From assembly GCF_903819335.1 (NCBI RefSeq), contig NZ_CAIJDE010000063.1, forward strand, positions 62,001-126,000: a DNA stretch of 64,000 nt, in the 5' to 3' direction. Origin of the DNA: Flavobacterium panici. GTDB lineage: Bacteria > Bacteroidota > Bacteroidia > Flavobacteriales > Flavobacteriaceae. Positions 1 through 8,556 of this stretch are shown here, in pieces. The position numbers were made by a program, and so were the translations under genes. The notes under the pieces are model-generated. The model did no database searches, was not told the origin of the DNA, and was given only the letters and a program-made list of their open reading frames with translations. Position 1 is the stretch's first letter. Every line of letters starts with the position of its first letter.

Positions 1-1
1 A

Positions 2-565
2 GAAACCCGATTTGTTGTTCTGGATACTGAAACGACTGGATTCGATTATGAAAATGATCGTATTTTATGTATTGGCGCTCTGGTTCTTCAAAACGGAGTA
101 ATCTCTGTTCAAAATAGTTTTGAAATTTATCTTCAACAGGATCATTATGATAAATCTACAGCTCAGATTCATGGTATTTTAAAAGACTTACTCATTAAAC
201 GTCCGTCTGAATTAGAAGCTTTAGAACAATTTTTATCTTTTCTTGGAGATTCAATTATCGTTGCGCATCATACCATTTTTGATGTTACAATGATTAATAA
301 AGCACTGGAAAGAAACAACTTACCTCAACTTACTAACAAAACTTTAGACACAGCTTATTTATACAAAAGAACTTTAATTAAATCGCATTTGTTTGAACGA
401 AAAGATCATTACACTCTTGATGATCTTGCAGATAAGTTTGATATTTCTAAAAAAGACCGTCATACGGCTTTGGGCGATGCTTATATTACTGCTATTGCAT
501 TTTTAAAAATTGTAAAGAAATTGAGAGAGAAAAAAGAGGTTAATTTGAATTCTCTTTTTAAATAA
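2..565 (+). CDS. 3'-5' exonuclease, DnaQ/PolC epsilon-like (5' end outside window)
   Basis: The reading frame is open from the first bases of the window, so the true start lies upstream. All three DEDD exonuclease motifs are visible: Exo I as LDTETTG near the start, Exo II as VAHHTIFD around the middle, and Exo III as RHTALGDAY near the end (DEDDh type, with the histidine present). Such proteins remove nucleotides from 3' ends and act as proofreading subunits or free-standing exonucleases. The visible 187 residues cover essentially the whole exonuclease domain; the missing part may hold only a short N-terminus or an extra domain. The gene ends on a strong terminator hairpin that overlaps its stop codon. 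Family assignment is firm; the precise role is not determined. Confidence 0.9.
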   Translation, partial: ETRFVVLDTETTGFDYENDRILCIGALVLQNGVISVQNSFEIYLQQDHYDKSTAQIHGILKDLLIKRPSELEALEQFLSFLGDSIIVAHHTIFDVTMINKALERNNLPQLTNKTLDTAYLYKRTLIKSHLFERKDHYTLDDLADKFDISKKDRHTALGDAYITAIAFLKIVKKLREKKEVNLNSLFK

Positions 566-599
566 TAAAGGTTTGAAATATATTCAAACCTTTATTATT
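561..599 (+). terminator. Rho-independent terminator of the exonuclease gene
   Basis: A 17-bp perfect inverted repeat (561-577 with 583-599) with a 5-base loop is followed by a T-rich stretch. The left arm overlaps the stop codon of the exonuclease gene. Confidence 0.8.
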
Positions 600-663
600 T
601 ATTTGTCCATAAATAAACGATAGGGAAATACATTTGAAGATCTGTTTTTAAGATTTTTCATAA

Positions 664-1344
664 AACTGTCGCATAAATAATCCCACTCATGGTGCACCTC
701 CAGGCTATGTAGGTTATGAAGAAGGCGGATTATTGGTTAACAAAATAAGACAGAAACCATATTCTATTGTTTTATTTGATGAAATTGAAAAAGCACATCC
801 TTCTGTTTTTGATGTTTTCCTGCAGATTATGGACGAAGGAAAACTACATGATCGTTTGGGAAAAGAAGGTGATTTCTCGAATGCTATTATTCTTTTTACT
901 TCAAATATTGGTGCAGATCATATTGTGAGCACATTTAATAATCGTGAAATTCCAACGTCAACTTCCTTAATGGAAATTATGGGGAATTATTTCAGACCTG
1001 AATTTTTAGGAAGATTAACAGAGATTGTACCTTTTGCGCCTATCAGTAAAGAAAATGCATTAAAGATATTTGAAATTCATCTCAAAAAAGAGTTTATGGA
1101 TTTATTGAAAAACATCAATATTCAAGTTGAAATTCCTATTGAAGCTAAACTTTATCTTGCCGAAAGCGGATATAATGCTAAATATGGAGCAAGACCAATA
1201 AAAAGCATTATTAGAAGTCATTTAAGAAGACCTTTGGCTAAAAAGATAATTTCCGGAGAAGTCAAAGATGGTGATACTATTTCTGTTAGCATTGAAAATA
1301 ATGAAGTAAAATGGATTAAAAAAGAAGATCTTTATCCTCTTTAA
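664..1344 (+). pseudogene. C-terminal fragment of a Clp/ClpB-family AAA+ ATPase
   Basis: The open frame begins after a stop at 661 and enters the family abruptly at THGAPPGYVGYEEGG, the loop just after where the second Walker A motif of ClpA/B/C/V proteins should be. Present are Walker B (IVLFDEIEKAHP), sensor 1 (LFTSNIG), the arginine-finger region (FRPEFLGRLTE), sensor 2 (GARPIKS) and the C-terminal D2-small domain. Missing are the N-domain, the whole D1 ATPase and the D2 Walker A, so it cannot bind ATP in the usual way. The first ATG in frame is at 733, inside the conserved core, so I see no credible start. It is best read as a remnant of a deleted gene. A ClpV/TssH origin is possible but unproven. 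The reading frame itself is undamaged, which suggests a recent loss or residual constraint. Confidence 0.75.
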
Positions 1345-1365
1345 AATTAGATTTACAAGCATAAA

Positions 1366-1397
1366 AAAACGCTAAGAAATCAAATTCTTAGCGTTTT
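1366..1397. terminator. Bidirectional terminator between the Clp fragment and parC
   Basis: A 13-bp perfect stem (1366-1378 with 1385-1397) with a 6-base loop is flanked by an A-run on the left and a T-run on the right. It can therefore end transcripts arriving from either side, the Clp fragment on plus and parC on minus. Confidence 0.85.
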
Positions 1398-1403
1398 CAT
1401 TTT

Positions 1404-4124
1404 TTAGTCTAAAACCAAACCAATCTGACCATCGTCATCTAATTCTGTTTCTACAGGATCATCTTCTGATACTTCTGGTTTTTCAGGGATTTCTTCGACT
1501 GGCTCTTCGTAAGGAAGCGGGTCTAATAAATTAACCTGTTTTAGTTTATCTGTAGTTAATTGATTTCCTAAAGCTTTAAAACCTTTTACAGCTATAAAGT
1601 CTTCAACATCAATATGTAAATCTTCTTTTTGAACTCCTTTTACTTTCGCAAAAACCAATTGTGCCACCGGACGATAATCTGTTGAGACAATTTCTAATTG
1701 CGAATTTGGATGGTCTGTAATAAAGCTTTCTTCTTTACCTTCATTTTCAACAAGGAAACGTTTTAAGAAATAACGCTCTTTTTCTCCATCATAATAAATA
1801 GCAGAAATTGGTTTTTTAGGTTTCCATTTTTCCAAAATAATCATATCTTCCTCAAAATGAGTTGACAATTCCGGAATAATGACTTTTAGTTTACCTGTCT
1901 GGCTTATAACTAAAATTTTATCGCTTGGCTTAAATTCACCTAACAATTCACCTCTTGCATCAACATTTAAACGCTTTACAGTATCATCAAACCAAACTTT
2001 TCTTGGCAGTAAAGTCGAGATTCCTTTTTCTTTTAATTCGATTTTCTTGATTGGATATTTCGTAACCAAATTTCCTTTTGATGCACGGCCTTTAATCGCC
2101 AGTTTAGCAAAATCAATATCGAATTTTAGTTTTTTGATTGTTCCTACCTGACGCAATAATATCGTTACAACCTCAGCTTCTCCGTTTGGATTATGTGAAA
2201 AATAAACAACCTGAGATCCGTTTGTTCCGTTTGTTAAATCATAAGCTTTATCACGCGTTACTCCGCTAACGTTGAAACGTTTTATATACGATGGTCCTGA
2301 TTTACCATCACGGTACATCATATTATAAATAGTACGTTTATCACTCTTATCAAAAACGGCAACATGTATGATATCTTTTCCTATAAAGGTTTTGGCATCT
2401 ACTTTTGTTATCATCAATGTTCCGTCTCGTAAAAACACAATAACATCATCAATATCAGAACAATCACCAACGTATTCGTCTTTCTTTAAGCTGGTTCCAA
2501 CAAAACCTTCTTCACGGTTTACGTACAATTTTGTATTACGTAAAACTACTTTTGTAGCCTCAACATTATCAAAAACACGAAGTTCTGTCTGACGTTCGCG
2601 ACCTTTTCCGTATTTCTCTTTTAATTTAGTAAAGTAGGCAATTGCAAAATCTGTTAAATGCTCCAGATTATGCTCTACTTCTTTCATTTCGTCTTCTAAC
2701 TTCGCGATAAAATCATCCGCTTTATCAGAGTCAAAACGAGTGATACGAATCATTGGTATTTGAGTCAGACGTTGTAAATCATCGTCGTTAATTTCTCTGA
2801 CGAATGATTTTTTGAAAGGCTCAAATCGGTCGTATAAATATTTATAAAGTGATTCTCTGTCAGAATACAATTTGAAATCAATGTACATTTCTTCACGAAT
2901 GAAGATTTTCTCCAAAGTAGAAAAATGCCATTTATTTTTTAATTCTTCTAACTGAATCTCTAATTCCTGACGAAGTAAATCAACTGTTCTGTGTGTTGAA
3001 ATTTTCAACATTTCAGAAACTCCAATAAACAATGGTTTGTTGTCTTCAATAACGCATCCTAAAGGCGCAACAGAGGTTTCGCAGGCTGTAAAAGCAAACA
3101 AAGCATCAATTGTTTTATCTGGCGAAACGCCCGGGAAAAGATGAATTAAAATCTCAACATCAGCAGCGGTATTGTCTTCAATTTTCTTTATTTTGATTTT
3201 ACCTTTATCATTAGCTTTCAAAATACTATCAATTAAAGTCGATGTATTGGTAGAAAACGGAATCTGTGTAATTACCAATGTATTTTTGTCTAATTGCGAA
3301 ATTTTAGCACGCACACGCACACGTCCGCCGCGAAGTCCGTCATTATAATTGGACACATCAGCAATACCTGCCGTCATAAAATCAGGATAAAGCGTAAAGG
3401 CTTTTCCTTTTAAAATTTTAATCGAAGCATCAATTAATTCATTGAAGTTATGAGGTAGTACTTTTGTAGAAAGTCCTACTGCAATACCTTCTGCTCCTTG
3501 TGCCAAAAGCAATGGGAATTTTACAGGAAGATTATTTGGTTCAGCACGACGTCCATCATATGAAACTCCCCAATCTGTAATTTTTGGAGAATACAAAACC
3601 TCCAAAGCAAATTTAGATAAACGTGCCTCAATATAACGCGAAGCTGCAGCTCCATCGCCCGTTAAGATATTTCCCCAGTTTCCCTGACAGTCAATTAACA
3701 AATCTTTTTGACCAATTTGTACCATTGCGTCACCAATACTTGCATCTCCGTGTGGGTGATACTGCATCGTGTGACCTACAACATTGGCAACTTTATTATA
3801 ACGACCGTCATCCAGCTCTTTTAAAGAGTGCATGATACGACGCTGAACAGGTTTAAATCCGTCCTCGATAGCAGGAACAGCACGTTCCAGAATTACGTAT
3901 GAAGCGTAATCCAAAAACCAGTCTTTGTACATTCCGGTTACTTTGGTAATAACGTCTTCTCCTTCTTCTTCCTGATTTTCGTAAAAATGCTGTCCTTCAA
4001 AATGTTTAGCATCTACATTGATAATCTCATCGTCATCTCCATCCTGATTGTCATCAGTCAGGTTTTCATCTTGATTATTTTCGTCGTCGTTTGGAATTAT
4101 GTTATCGTCTTCTTCGTCTTTCAT
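1404..4124 (-). CDS. parC: DNA topoisomerase IV subunit A (GyrA/ParC family)
   Basis: This 906-residue protein is the DNA-cleaving subunit of a type IIA topoisomerase, acting with the ParE-like protein encoded upstream to decatenate or relax DNA. The winged-helix region has KPVQRRIMHSL and QYHPHGDASIGDAM. The catalytic tyrosine is Y164 in AASRYIEARLS, preceded by its arginine. A coiled-coil tower and a C-terminal DNA-wrapping region follow. The first 60 residues are very acidic, and so is the last stretch, which is common in Bacteroidetes homologues. It is the distal gene of the parE-DUF1016-parC run and ends on a bidirectional terminator. I chose ParC over GyrA because of the adjacent ParE and the RYIE rather than RYTE motif; the two families are close, so the subunit name is slightly less sure than the function. 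Confidence 0.92.
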   Translation of the reverse strand: MKDEEDDNIIPNDDENNQDENLTDDNQDGDDDEIINVDAKHFEGQHFYENQEEEGEDVITKVTGMYKDWFLDYASYVILERAVPAIEDGFKPVQRRIMHSLKELDDGRYNKVANVVGHTMQYHPHGDASIGDAMVQIGQKDLLIDCQGNWGNILTGDGAAASRYIEARLSKFALEVLYSPKITDWGVSYDGRRAEPNNLPVKFPLLLAQGAEGIAVGLSTKVLPHNFNELIDASIKILKGKAFTLYPDFMTAGIADVSNYNDGLRGGRVRVRAKISQLDKNTLVITQIPFSTNTSTLIDSILKANDKGKIKIKKIEDNTAADVEILIHLFPGVSPDKTIDALFAFTACETSVAPLGCVIEDNKPLFIGVSEMLKISTHRTVDLLRQELEIQLEELKNKWHFSTLEKIFIREEMYIDFKLYSDRESLYKYLYDRFEPFKKSFVREINDDDLQRLTQIPMIRITRFDSDKADDFIAKLEDEMKEVEHNLEHLTDFAIAYFTKLKEKYGKGRERQTELRVFDNVEATKVVLRNTKLYVNREEGFVGTSLKKDEYVGDCSDIDDVIVFLRDGTLMITKVDAKTFIGKDIIHVAVFDKSDKRTIYNMMYRDGKSGPSYIKRFNVSGVTRDKAYDLTNGTNGSQVVYFSHNPNGEAEVVTILLRQVGTIKKLKFDIDFAKLAIKGRASKGNLVTKYPIKKIELKEKGISTLLPRKVWFDDTVKRLNVDARGELLGEFKPSDKILVISQTGKLKVIIPELSTHFEEDMIILEKWKPKKPISAIYYDGEKERYFLKRFLVENEGKEESFITDHPNSQLEIVSTDYRPVAQLVFAKVKGVQKEDLHIDVEDFIAVKGFKALGNQLTTDKLKQVNLLDPLPYEEPVEEIPEKPEVSEDDPVETELDDDGQIGLVLD

Positions 4125-4146
4125 TTAATTATCTCTAATTATAATT

Positions 4147-5250
4147 TTATTTGTTCTCGAGCAGTTTTTTTAAAGCTTCAACACTTGGTAAAACGGTTTT
4201 ATATTTACTGGCAAATATTTGCTCATTGTTTTCTGGTAAAGTATATTTTACTACAGCTTCACTTTTAGTTTGGCAAAGTACAATTCCAATTGTTTTGTTT
4301 TCATCTTCCAATCGCATTTCTCTATCATAATAGTTCACATACATTTGCATCTGACCTAAATCCTGATGTTTTAATTCGCCAATTTTTAAATCTATAAGAA
4401 CAAAACACCGCAATATTCTATTATAAAAAACTAAATCAATTCTAAAATGTTTATCATCAAAAGTAATTCTTTCCTGCCTTGCAACAAAAGTAAAACCATG
4501 ACCCAATTCTAATAAAAATTGCTCTAGTTTATTAATGATTTCTTCTTCTAATTGAGATTCTGAATATTGATGCAATTCTGGTAATCCTAAAAATTCAAGA
4601 ATATAAGGATCTTTAATGATGTCTTTTGGTTTCTCTATAATCTGACCTTTCTCTGAAAGTTTTAAAATTCCTTCTTTATCTCTGCTTAAAGCTAATCGTG
4701 TATAAAGTGCCGTGTCATATTGACGTTTTAATTCCCGAACACTCCAATTATGTTTTTCAGATTCAATTTTGTAAAACCGTCTTTCTTTTTCATCTTCAAT
4801 TCGCATTAAAAAAATATAATGGCTAAAAGTCAATTTAAAAAATGAAGACAAAGTCTGATAATCTAATTTATTAAATTCCGCAGACACTGACTGCGTTTTT
4901 TGAGATTTGAATTCCTCAGTCAGTGACTGGGGTTTTTGAATTTGCAAAATCCGAGACAGTGTCTCGGATTTTGAGAAAGTCAAAAAGAGCTTCCTCATAT
5001 TTTCTAAATTATCAATAGAAAAGCCTCTCCCAAATTCTTTAGTTAATTGTTTCGAAAGATCTCTTAGAAGTTTTTTACCATACTCAGCTCTATCTTTTCC
5101 GTTTTGTTCTTCTTCAACAATAATTCTTCCAATTTCAAAATAAGTAATTGTCATTGTTGAATTTACAGTACGCAAAACCTGTTGTCGAGCATTTTGCAAT
5201 AACTCGGCAACTTGCTGGAAAATAACTTTATTTTGAAGATCGTTTGACAC
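4147..5250 (-). CDS. DUF1016 / YhcG-type PDDEXK nuclease domain protein
   Basis: This 367-residue protein has the two-part architecture of the YhcG/DUF1016 family. The N-terminal domain (about 10-170) contains YFEIGRIIVEEEQNG and FGRGFSIDNLENMRKLF. The C-terminal PDDEXK nuclease fold (about 230-350) shows D272 in FRIDLVFYN and D287-x-K289 in VLIDLKIGEL. Family members are often accessory and found near restriction or mobile genes; their substrate is not settled. Here it sits between parE and parC with gaps of only 18 and 22 bp, so it is probably co-transcribed with them. Residues about 95-135 carry three and a half copies of a 12-residue repeat (SLTEEF, SVSAEF, TLSSFF), encoded by palindromic DNA with a 36-bp period. 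That region looks like a variable insert. Confidence 0.88.
   Translation of the reverse strand: MSNDLQNKVIFQQVAELLQNARQQVLRTVNSTMTITYFEIGRIIVEEEQNGKDRAEYGKKLLRDLSKQLTKEFGRGFSIDNLENMRKLFLTFSKSETLSRILQIQKPQSLTEEFKSQKTQSVSAEFNKLDYQTLSSFFKLTFSHYIFLMRIEDEKERRFYKIESEKHNWSVRELKRQYDTALYTRLALSRDKEGILKLSEKGQIIEKPKDIIKDPYILEFLGLPELHQYSESQLEEEIINKLEQFLLELGHGFTFVARQERITFDDKHFRIDLVFYNRILRCFVLIDLKIGELKHQDLGQMQMYVNYYDREMRLEDENKTIGIVLCQTKSEAVVKYTLPENNEQIFASKYKTVLPSVEALKKLLENK
4861..4968. repeat. Three coding palindromes at 36-bp period
   Basis: Palindromic words occur at 4879-4895 (imperfect), 4917-4929 (CAGTCAGTGACTG, perfect) and 4951-4967 (CCGAGACAGTGTCTCGG, perfect). Their centres fall at 4887, 4923 and 4959, exactly 36 bp apart. 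They encode the 12-residue repeat in the DUF1016 protein. Confidence 0.85.
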
Positions 5251-5268
5251 TTATTATTTTAAAATTTA

Positions 5269-7179
5269 TTAAACTTCCTCCAATTCATCAATCTCCACCT
5301 TCAAATTCTTGATAATAAACTCCTGTCTGTCCGGAGTATTTTTCCCCATATAAAAAGACAATAACTGCTCAATCGAAGTATGTTTATCCATCATAACCGG
5401 ATCAAGGCGGATTGTATCTCCAATAAAGTTTTTAAACTCGTCTGGAGAAATCTCTCCCAAACCTTTAAATCGGGTGATTTCTGGTTTTGGTTTTAGTTTT
5501 TCGATCGCGTCTTTTCTTTCTTCTTCAGAATAACAATAAATCGTTTCTTTTTTGTTTCGAACCCTGAAAAGCGGCGTTTGCAAGATATATAAATGCCCTT
5601 CTTTGATTAATTCTGGGAAAAATTGCAAAAAGAAAGTAATTAAAAGTAAGCGAATGTGCATTCCGTCAACATCGGCATCGGTTGCGATTACGATATTGTT
5701 ATAGCGTAATTTTTCTAAACCGTCTTCGATATCAAGTGCTGCTTGCAATAAGTTGAATTCTTCATTTTCATACACAATTTTTTTAGTCATTCCGTATGAA
5801 TTCAAAGGCTTACCACGTAAACTAAAAACGGCTTGAGTATTTACGTCACGTGACTTTGTGATCGATCCGGAAGCCGAATCTCCCTCGGTAATAAAAAGCG
5901 TACTTTCTAAGTTTCTTGGGTTTTTAGTATCTGGAAGATGCGCACGGCAGTCTCTTAATTTTTTATTATGAAGATTGGCTTTTTTAGCACGATCTGTCGC
6001 CAGTTTTCTAATTCCTGATAATTCTTTTCTTTCACGTTCTGCCTGAAGAATTTTGCGTAACAAAGCTTCTGCAGTTGGCGGGTTTTTATGAAGGTAATTA
6101 TCTAATTTGGTTTTGATAAAATCGTTTACGAAAGTACGAACAGAAACTGCAGGCGTTCCATCATCAGAACCCATATCTGTAGAACCTAATTTTGTTTTGG
6201 TCTGAGACTCAAAAACCGGTTCCATAACTTTAATACTAATCGCACTTACAATCGATTTTCGAACATCTGATGCTTCAAAATTCTTATTGTAAAACTCACG
6301 AATCGTTTTTACAACAGCTTCACGATACGCCGCTAAGTGCGTTCCTCCCTGCGTTGTATTCTGACCGTTGACAAAAGAGTGATATTCTTCACTATACTGC
6401 GTTTTACTGTGTGTTAACGCAACCTCAATATCATGATCTTTTAAGTGAATAATTGGATATTCTAAATCTTCTTCGCTGATTGTTTCTTCTAATAAATCAC
6501 GAAGTCCGTTTTCTGAATAATATTTTTCTCCATTGAAAATAATTGTCAAACCATTGTTTAGGTAACAATAGTTTTTAACCATTTTAATAACGTATTCTAA
6601 ACGGAATTTATAGTTTTTGAAAATCGTTTCGTCTGGCGTAAAAGTTACTTTGGTTCCTTTTCGCTTTGTGGTTTCAATTATGTCTTCTTCAAGAACTAAA
6701 TTCCCGGCAGAAAACTCTGCTCCTTTTTGTTTATCATCACGAACAGATTCAACGCGGAAATAGTTCGAAAGCGCATTTACTGCTTTTGTTCCGACACCGT
6801 TCAAACCTACTGATTTCTGGAAAGCTTTAGAATCGTATTTTCCACCAGTATTCATTTTTGAAACTACATCGACCACTTTTCCTAACGGAATTCCACGTCC
6901 GTAATCACGAACAGAAACCGTTTTATCTTTTATCGTTACTTCAATAGTTTTTCCGGAGCCCATAACGAACTCATCGATACAGTTATCTAAAACCTCTTTT
7001 AAAAGAATATAAATACCATCATCTGGAGAAGAACCGTCTCCCAATTTTCCGATATACATTCCCGGACGCATACGGATATGTTCTTTCCAATCGAGTGATC
7101 GGATATTATCTTCGGTATATTGATTTTGCTCTAGCATAAGGTGAATTGGATTTTTGGCTAATGTACCATTTATCGGCAA
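5269..7179 (-). CDS. parE: DNA topoisomerase IV subunit B (GyrB/ParE family)
   Basis: This is the ATPase and TOPRIM subunit, 636 residues, that pairs with ParC. The GHKL ATPase is seen in EVLDNCIDEF, RDYGRGIPLG and LNGVGTKAVNAL. The TOPRIM metal-binding motifs are TEGDSASGS and DADVDGMH. The length suits the short GyrB/ParE form. The annotated start gives MPINGTLAKNPIHL before MLEQNQYTEDNIRSLDWKEH; the internal ATG at 7135-7137 may be the real start, because the conserved part begins there. The gene leads a tight minus-strand run with the DUF1016 nuclease and parC. No TAnnTTTG promoter box was seen in the 120 bp upstream. Confidence 0.93.
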   Translation of the reverse strand: MPINGTLAKNPIHLMLEQNQYTEDNIRSLDWKEHIRMRPGMYIGKLGDGSSPDDGIYILLKEVLDNCIDEFVMGSGKTIEVTIKDKTVSVRDYGRGIPLGKVVDVVSKMNTGGKYDSKAFQKSVGLNGVGTKAVNALSNYFRVESVRDDKQKGAEFSAGNLVLEEDIIETTKRKGTKVTFTPDETIFKNYKFRLEYVIKMVKNYCYLNNGLTIIFNGEKYYSENGLRDLLEETISEEDLEYPIIHLKDHDIEVALTHSKTQYSEEYHSFVNGQNTTQGGTHLAAYREAVVKTIREFYNKNFEASDVRKSIVSAISIKVMEPVFESQTKTKLGSTDMGSDDGTPAVSVRTFVNDFIKTKLDNYLHKNPPTAEALLRKILQAERERKELSGIRKLATDRAKKANLHNKKLRDCRAHLPDTKNPRNLESTLFITEGDSASGSITKSRDVNTQAVFSLRGKPLNSYGMTKKIVYENEEFNLLQAALDIEDGLEKLRYNNIVIATDADVDGMHIRLLLITFFLQFFPELIKEGHLYILQTPLFRVRNKKETIYCYSEEERKDAIEKLKPKPEITRFKGLGEISPDEFKNFIGDTIRLDPVMMDKHTSIEQLLSFYMGKNTPDRQEFIIKNLKVEIDELEEV

Positions 7180-7299
7180 AAAATGAAAGCGTATTTCTTT
7201 TTTGTTACGAATAATAACAGCTTTTAAATCTATTTAAATTGATTTTAAAAAAATACGACCGTTAAAAATATAAAAAAACAGTGATCAAACAAAAAAATA

Positions 7300-8475
7300 C
7301 TATTTGATTCCAAGTACTTCCTTCGCCAAATCAATCATTTCGGGAGTTCCCGTATTTTTATTTTTTTCGTCAGAAAGTTTAACGACACCTTGCCAATGTG
7401 TATTATCGGGTTTAGTTTCTGTTAATTTAATGACCATATTCATGGCTGGAAGCCCAACATCATTGGTGAAATTTGTTCCAATTCCGAACGACATTTTTAT
7501 TTTGTCCTGACAAAAGTCGACTATCGTTTTTACTTTATCAAAATTTAAAGAATCAGAAAAAACAATGGCTTTCGATTTTGGGTCAATTCCCATTTTGGTA
7601 TAATGCGTAATTACTTTTTTGGCAAATTCAATTGGATCTCCGCTGTCATGTCGAACCCCGTCAAAAAGCTTGGAGTATTTTTTATCAAATTGATTGAAAA
7701 ATATTTCTGTAGTGTAAGTATCTGTTAAGGCAATTCCGAGATCGCCGCCATAAACTTGTGTCCAATGTTCCAGACTTATGGAATTGGCCATTTTAAAGCC
7801 GTATTGCGCCGCATGAAACATAAACCATTCATGTGCGTGCGTACCTAAAGGTCTTCGGTTATTGACCATGGCAAAATGTACATTGCTGGTTCCTATAAAA
7901 CTTTGCCCGCCATTAACTCTCAATGTTTCATTTACCAAATTATGAACATCATAAGAATGTCGGCGTCTTGTGCCAAACTCTAAAATAGATACACCTAGTT
8001 TATTGTAATTATCGATTTTATCTTTCGTGAGATTTTTAATGGCTTCATCATTTAAGCGGATTAAATGATTTGACTTATAAAAAAGCTCTGAAATTAAAGC
8101 CATTAATGGAACTTCCCACAAAATGGTTCGGTACCAAAATCCTTCAACTGTAACTTTAATTTCTGATCCTTCCTGACTAATCTGTACTTCCGACGGATCG
8201 AAACTATATCCTTGCAGAAAGTCTAAATAAGTGGGATCAAGATAAGGGCAGTAATGTGACAGGTAATTTTTTTCTTCTTTAGTTAAACGAAGATCTGCCA
8301 ATGCATCTACAGAACGACGAAGTAAATCTGCAAAACCAGCCGGAAATTTATGTTTTCCTCTATTAATAAATCCGTATCGAACCTTTGCCTTTGGAAAAAG
8401 TCTTATTACAGCATGCTGCATTGTAAATTTATAGAAATCATTGTCTAAGATCGATTTCAAAAAAGTTGTCTCCAT
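7300..8475 (-). CDS. pncB: Nicotinate phosphoribosyltransferase
   Basis: This enzyme converts nicotinate and PRPP to nicotinate mononucleotide in the Preiss-Handler NAD salvage pathway. The 391-residue length fits bacterial PncB. The N-terminal LDNDFYKFTMQHAV is the family signature. The PRPP/nicotinate site region FGTRRRHSYDVH lies at about 167-178, and the conserved histidine of GTHAHEWFMFH (H215) corresponds to the phospho-histidine of the family. VRHDSGDP and the late KLSDEKNKNTG stretch complete the type II PRTase fold. It stands alone on the minus strand, with the divergent-sided spacer to parE containing no other gene. Confidence 0.93.
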   Translation of the reverse strand: METTFLKSILDNDFYKFTMQHAVIRLFPKAKVRYGFINRGKHKFPAGFADLLRRSVDALADLRLTKEEKNYLSHYCPYLDPTYLDFLQGYSFDPSEVQISQEGSEIKVTVEGFWYRTILWEVPLMALISELFYKSNHLIRLNDEAIKNLTKDKIDNYNKLGVSILEFGTRRRHSYDVHNLVNETLRVNGGQSFIGTSNVHFAMVNNRRPLGTHAHEWFMFHAAQYGFKMANSISLEHWTQVYGGDLGIALTDTYTTEIFFNQFDKKYSKLFDGVRHDSGDPIEFAKKVITHYTKMGIDPKSKAIVFSDSLNFDKVKTIVDFCQDKIKMSFGIGTNFTNDVGLPAMNMVIKLTETKPDNTHWQGVVKLSDEKNKNTGTPEMIDLAKEVLGIK

Positions 8476-8556
8476 ATCGCATTAATTCAATTCCTGAATT
8501 GCTAAGATACGGCAATTCAACAAAAGAAGAAAATCTGCCAATAAACAATGTTGACT

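Noticed and set aside
733..1344. A complete 203-residue Clp-like protein starting at the ATG at 733
   Set aside because: The homology continues upstream of that ATG, and the D2 Walker A and the whole first ATPase domain are missing, so it is a fragment.
1879..2151. Open frames on the plus strand opposite parC and other long genes
   Set aside because: They are antisense shadows of parC and similar genes, with no start signals or family features.
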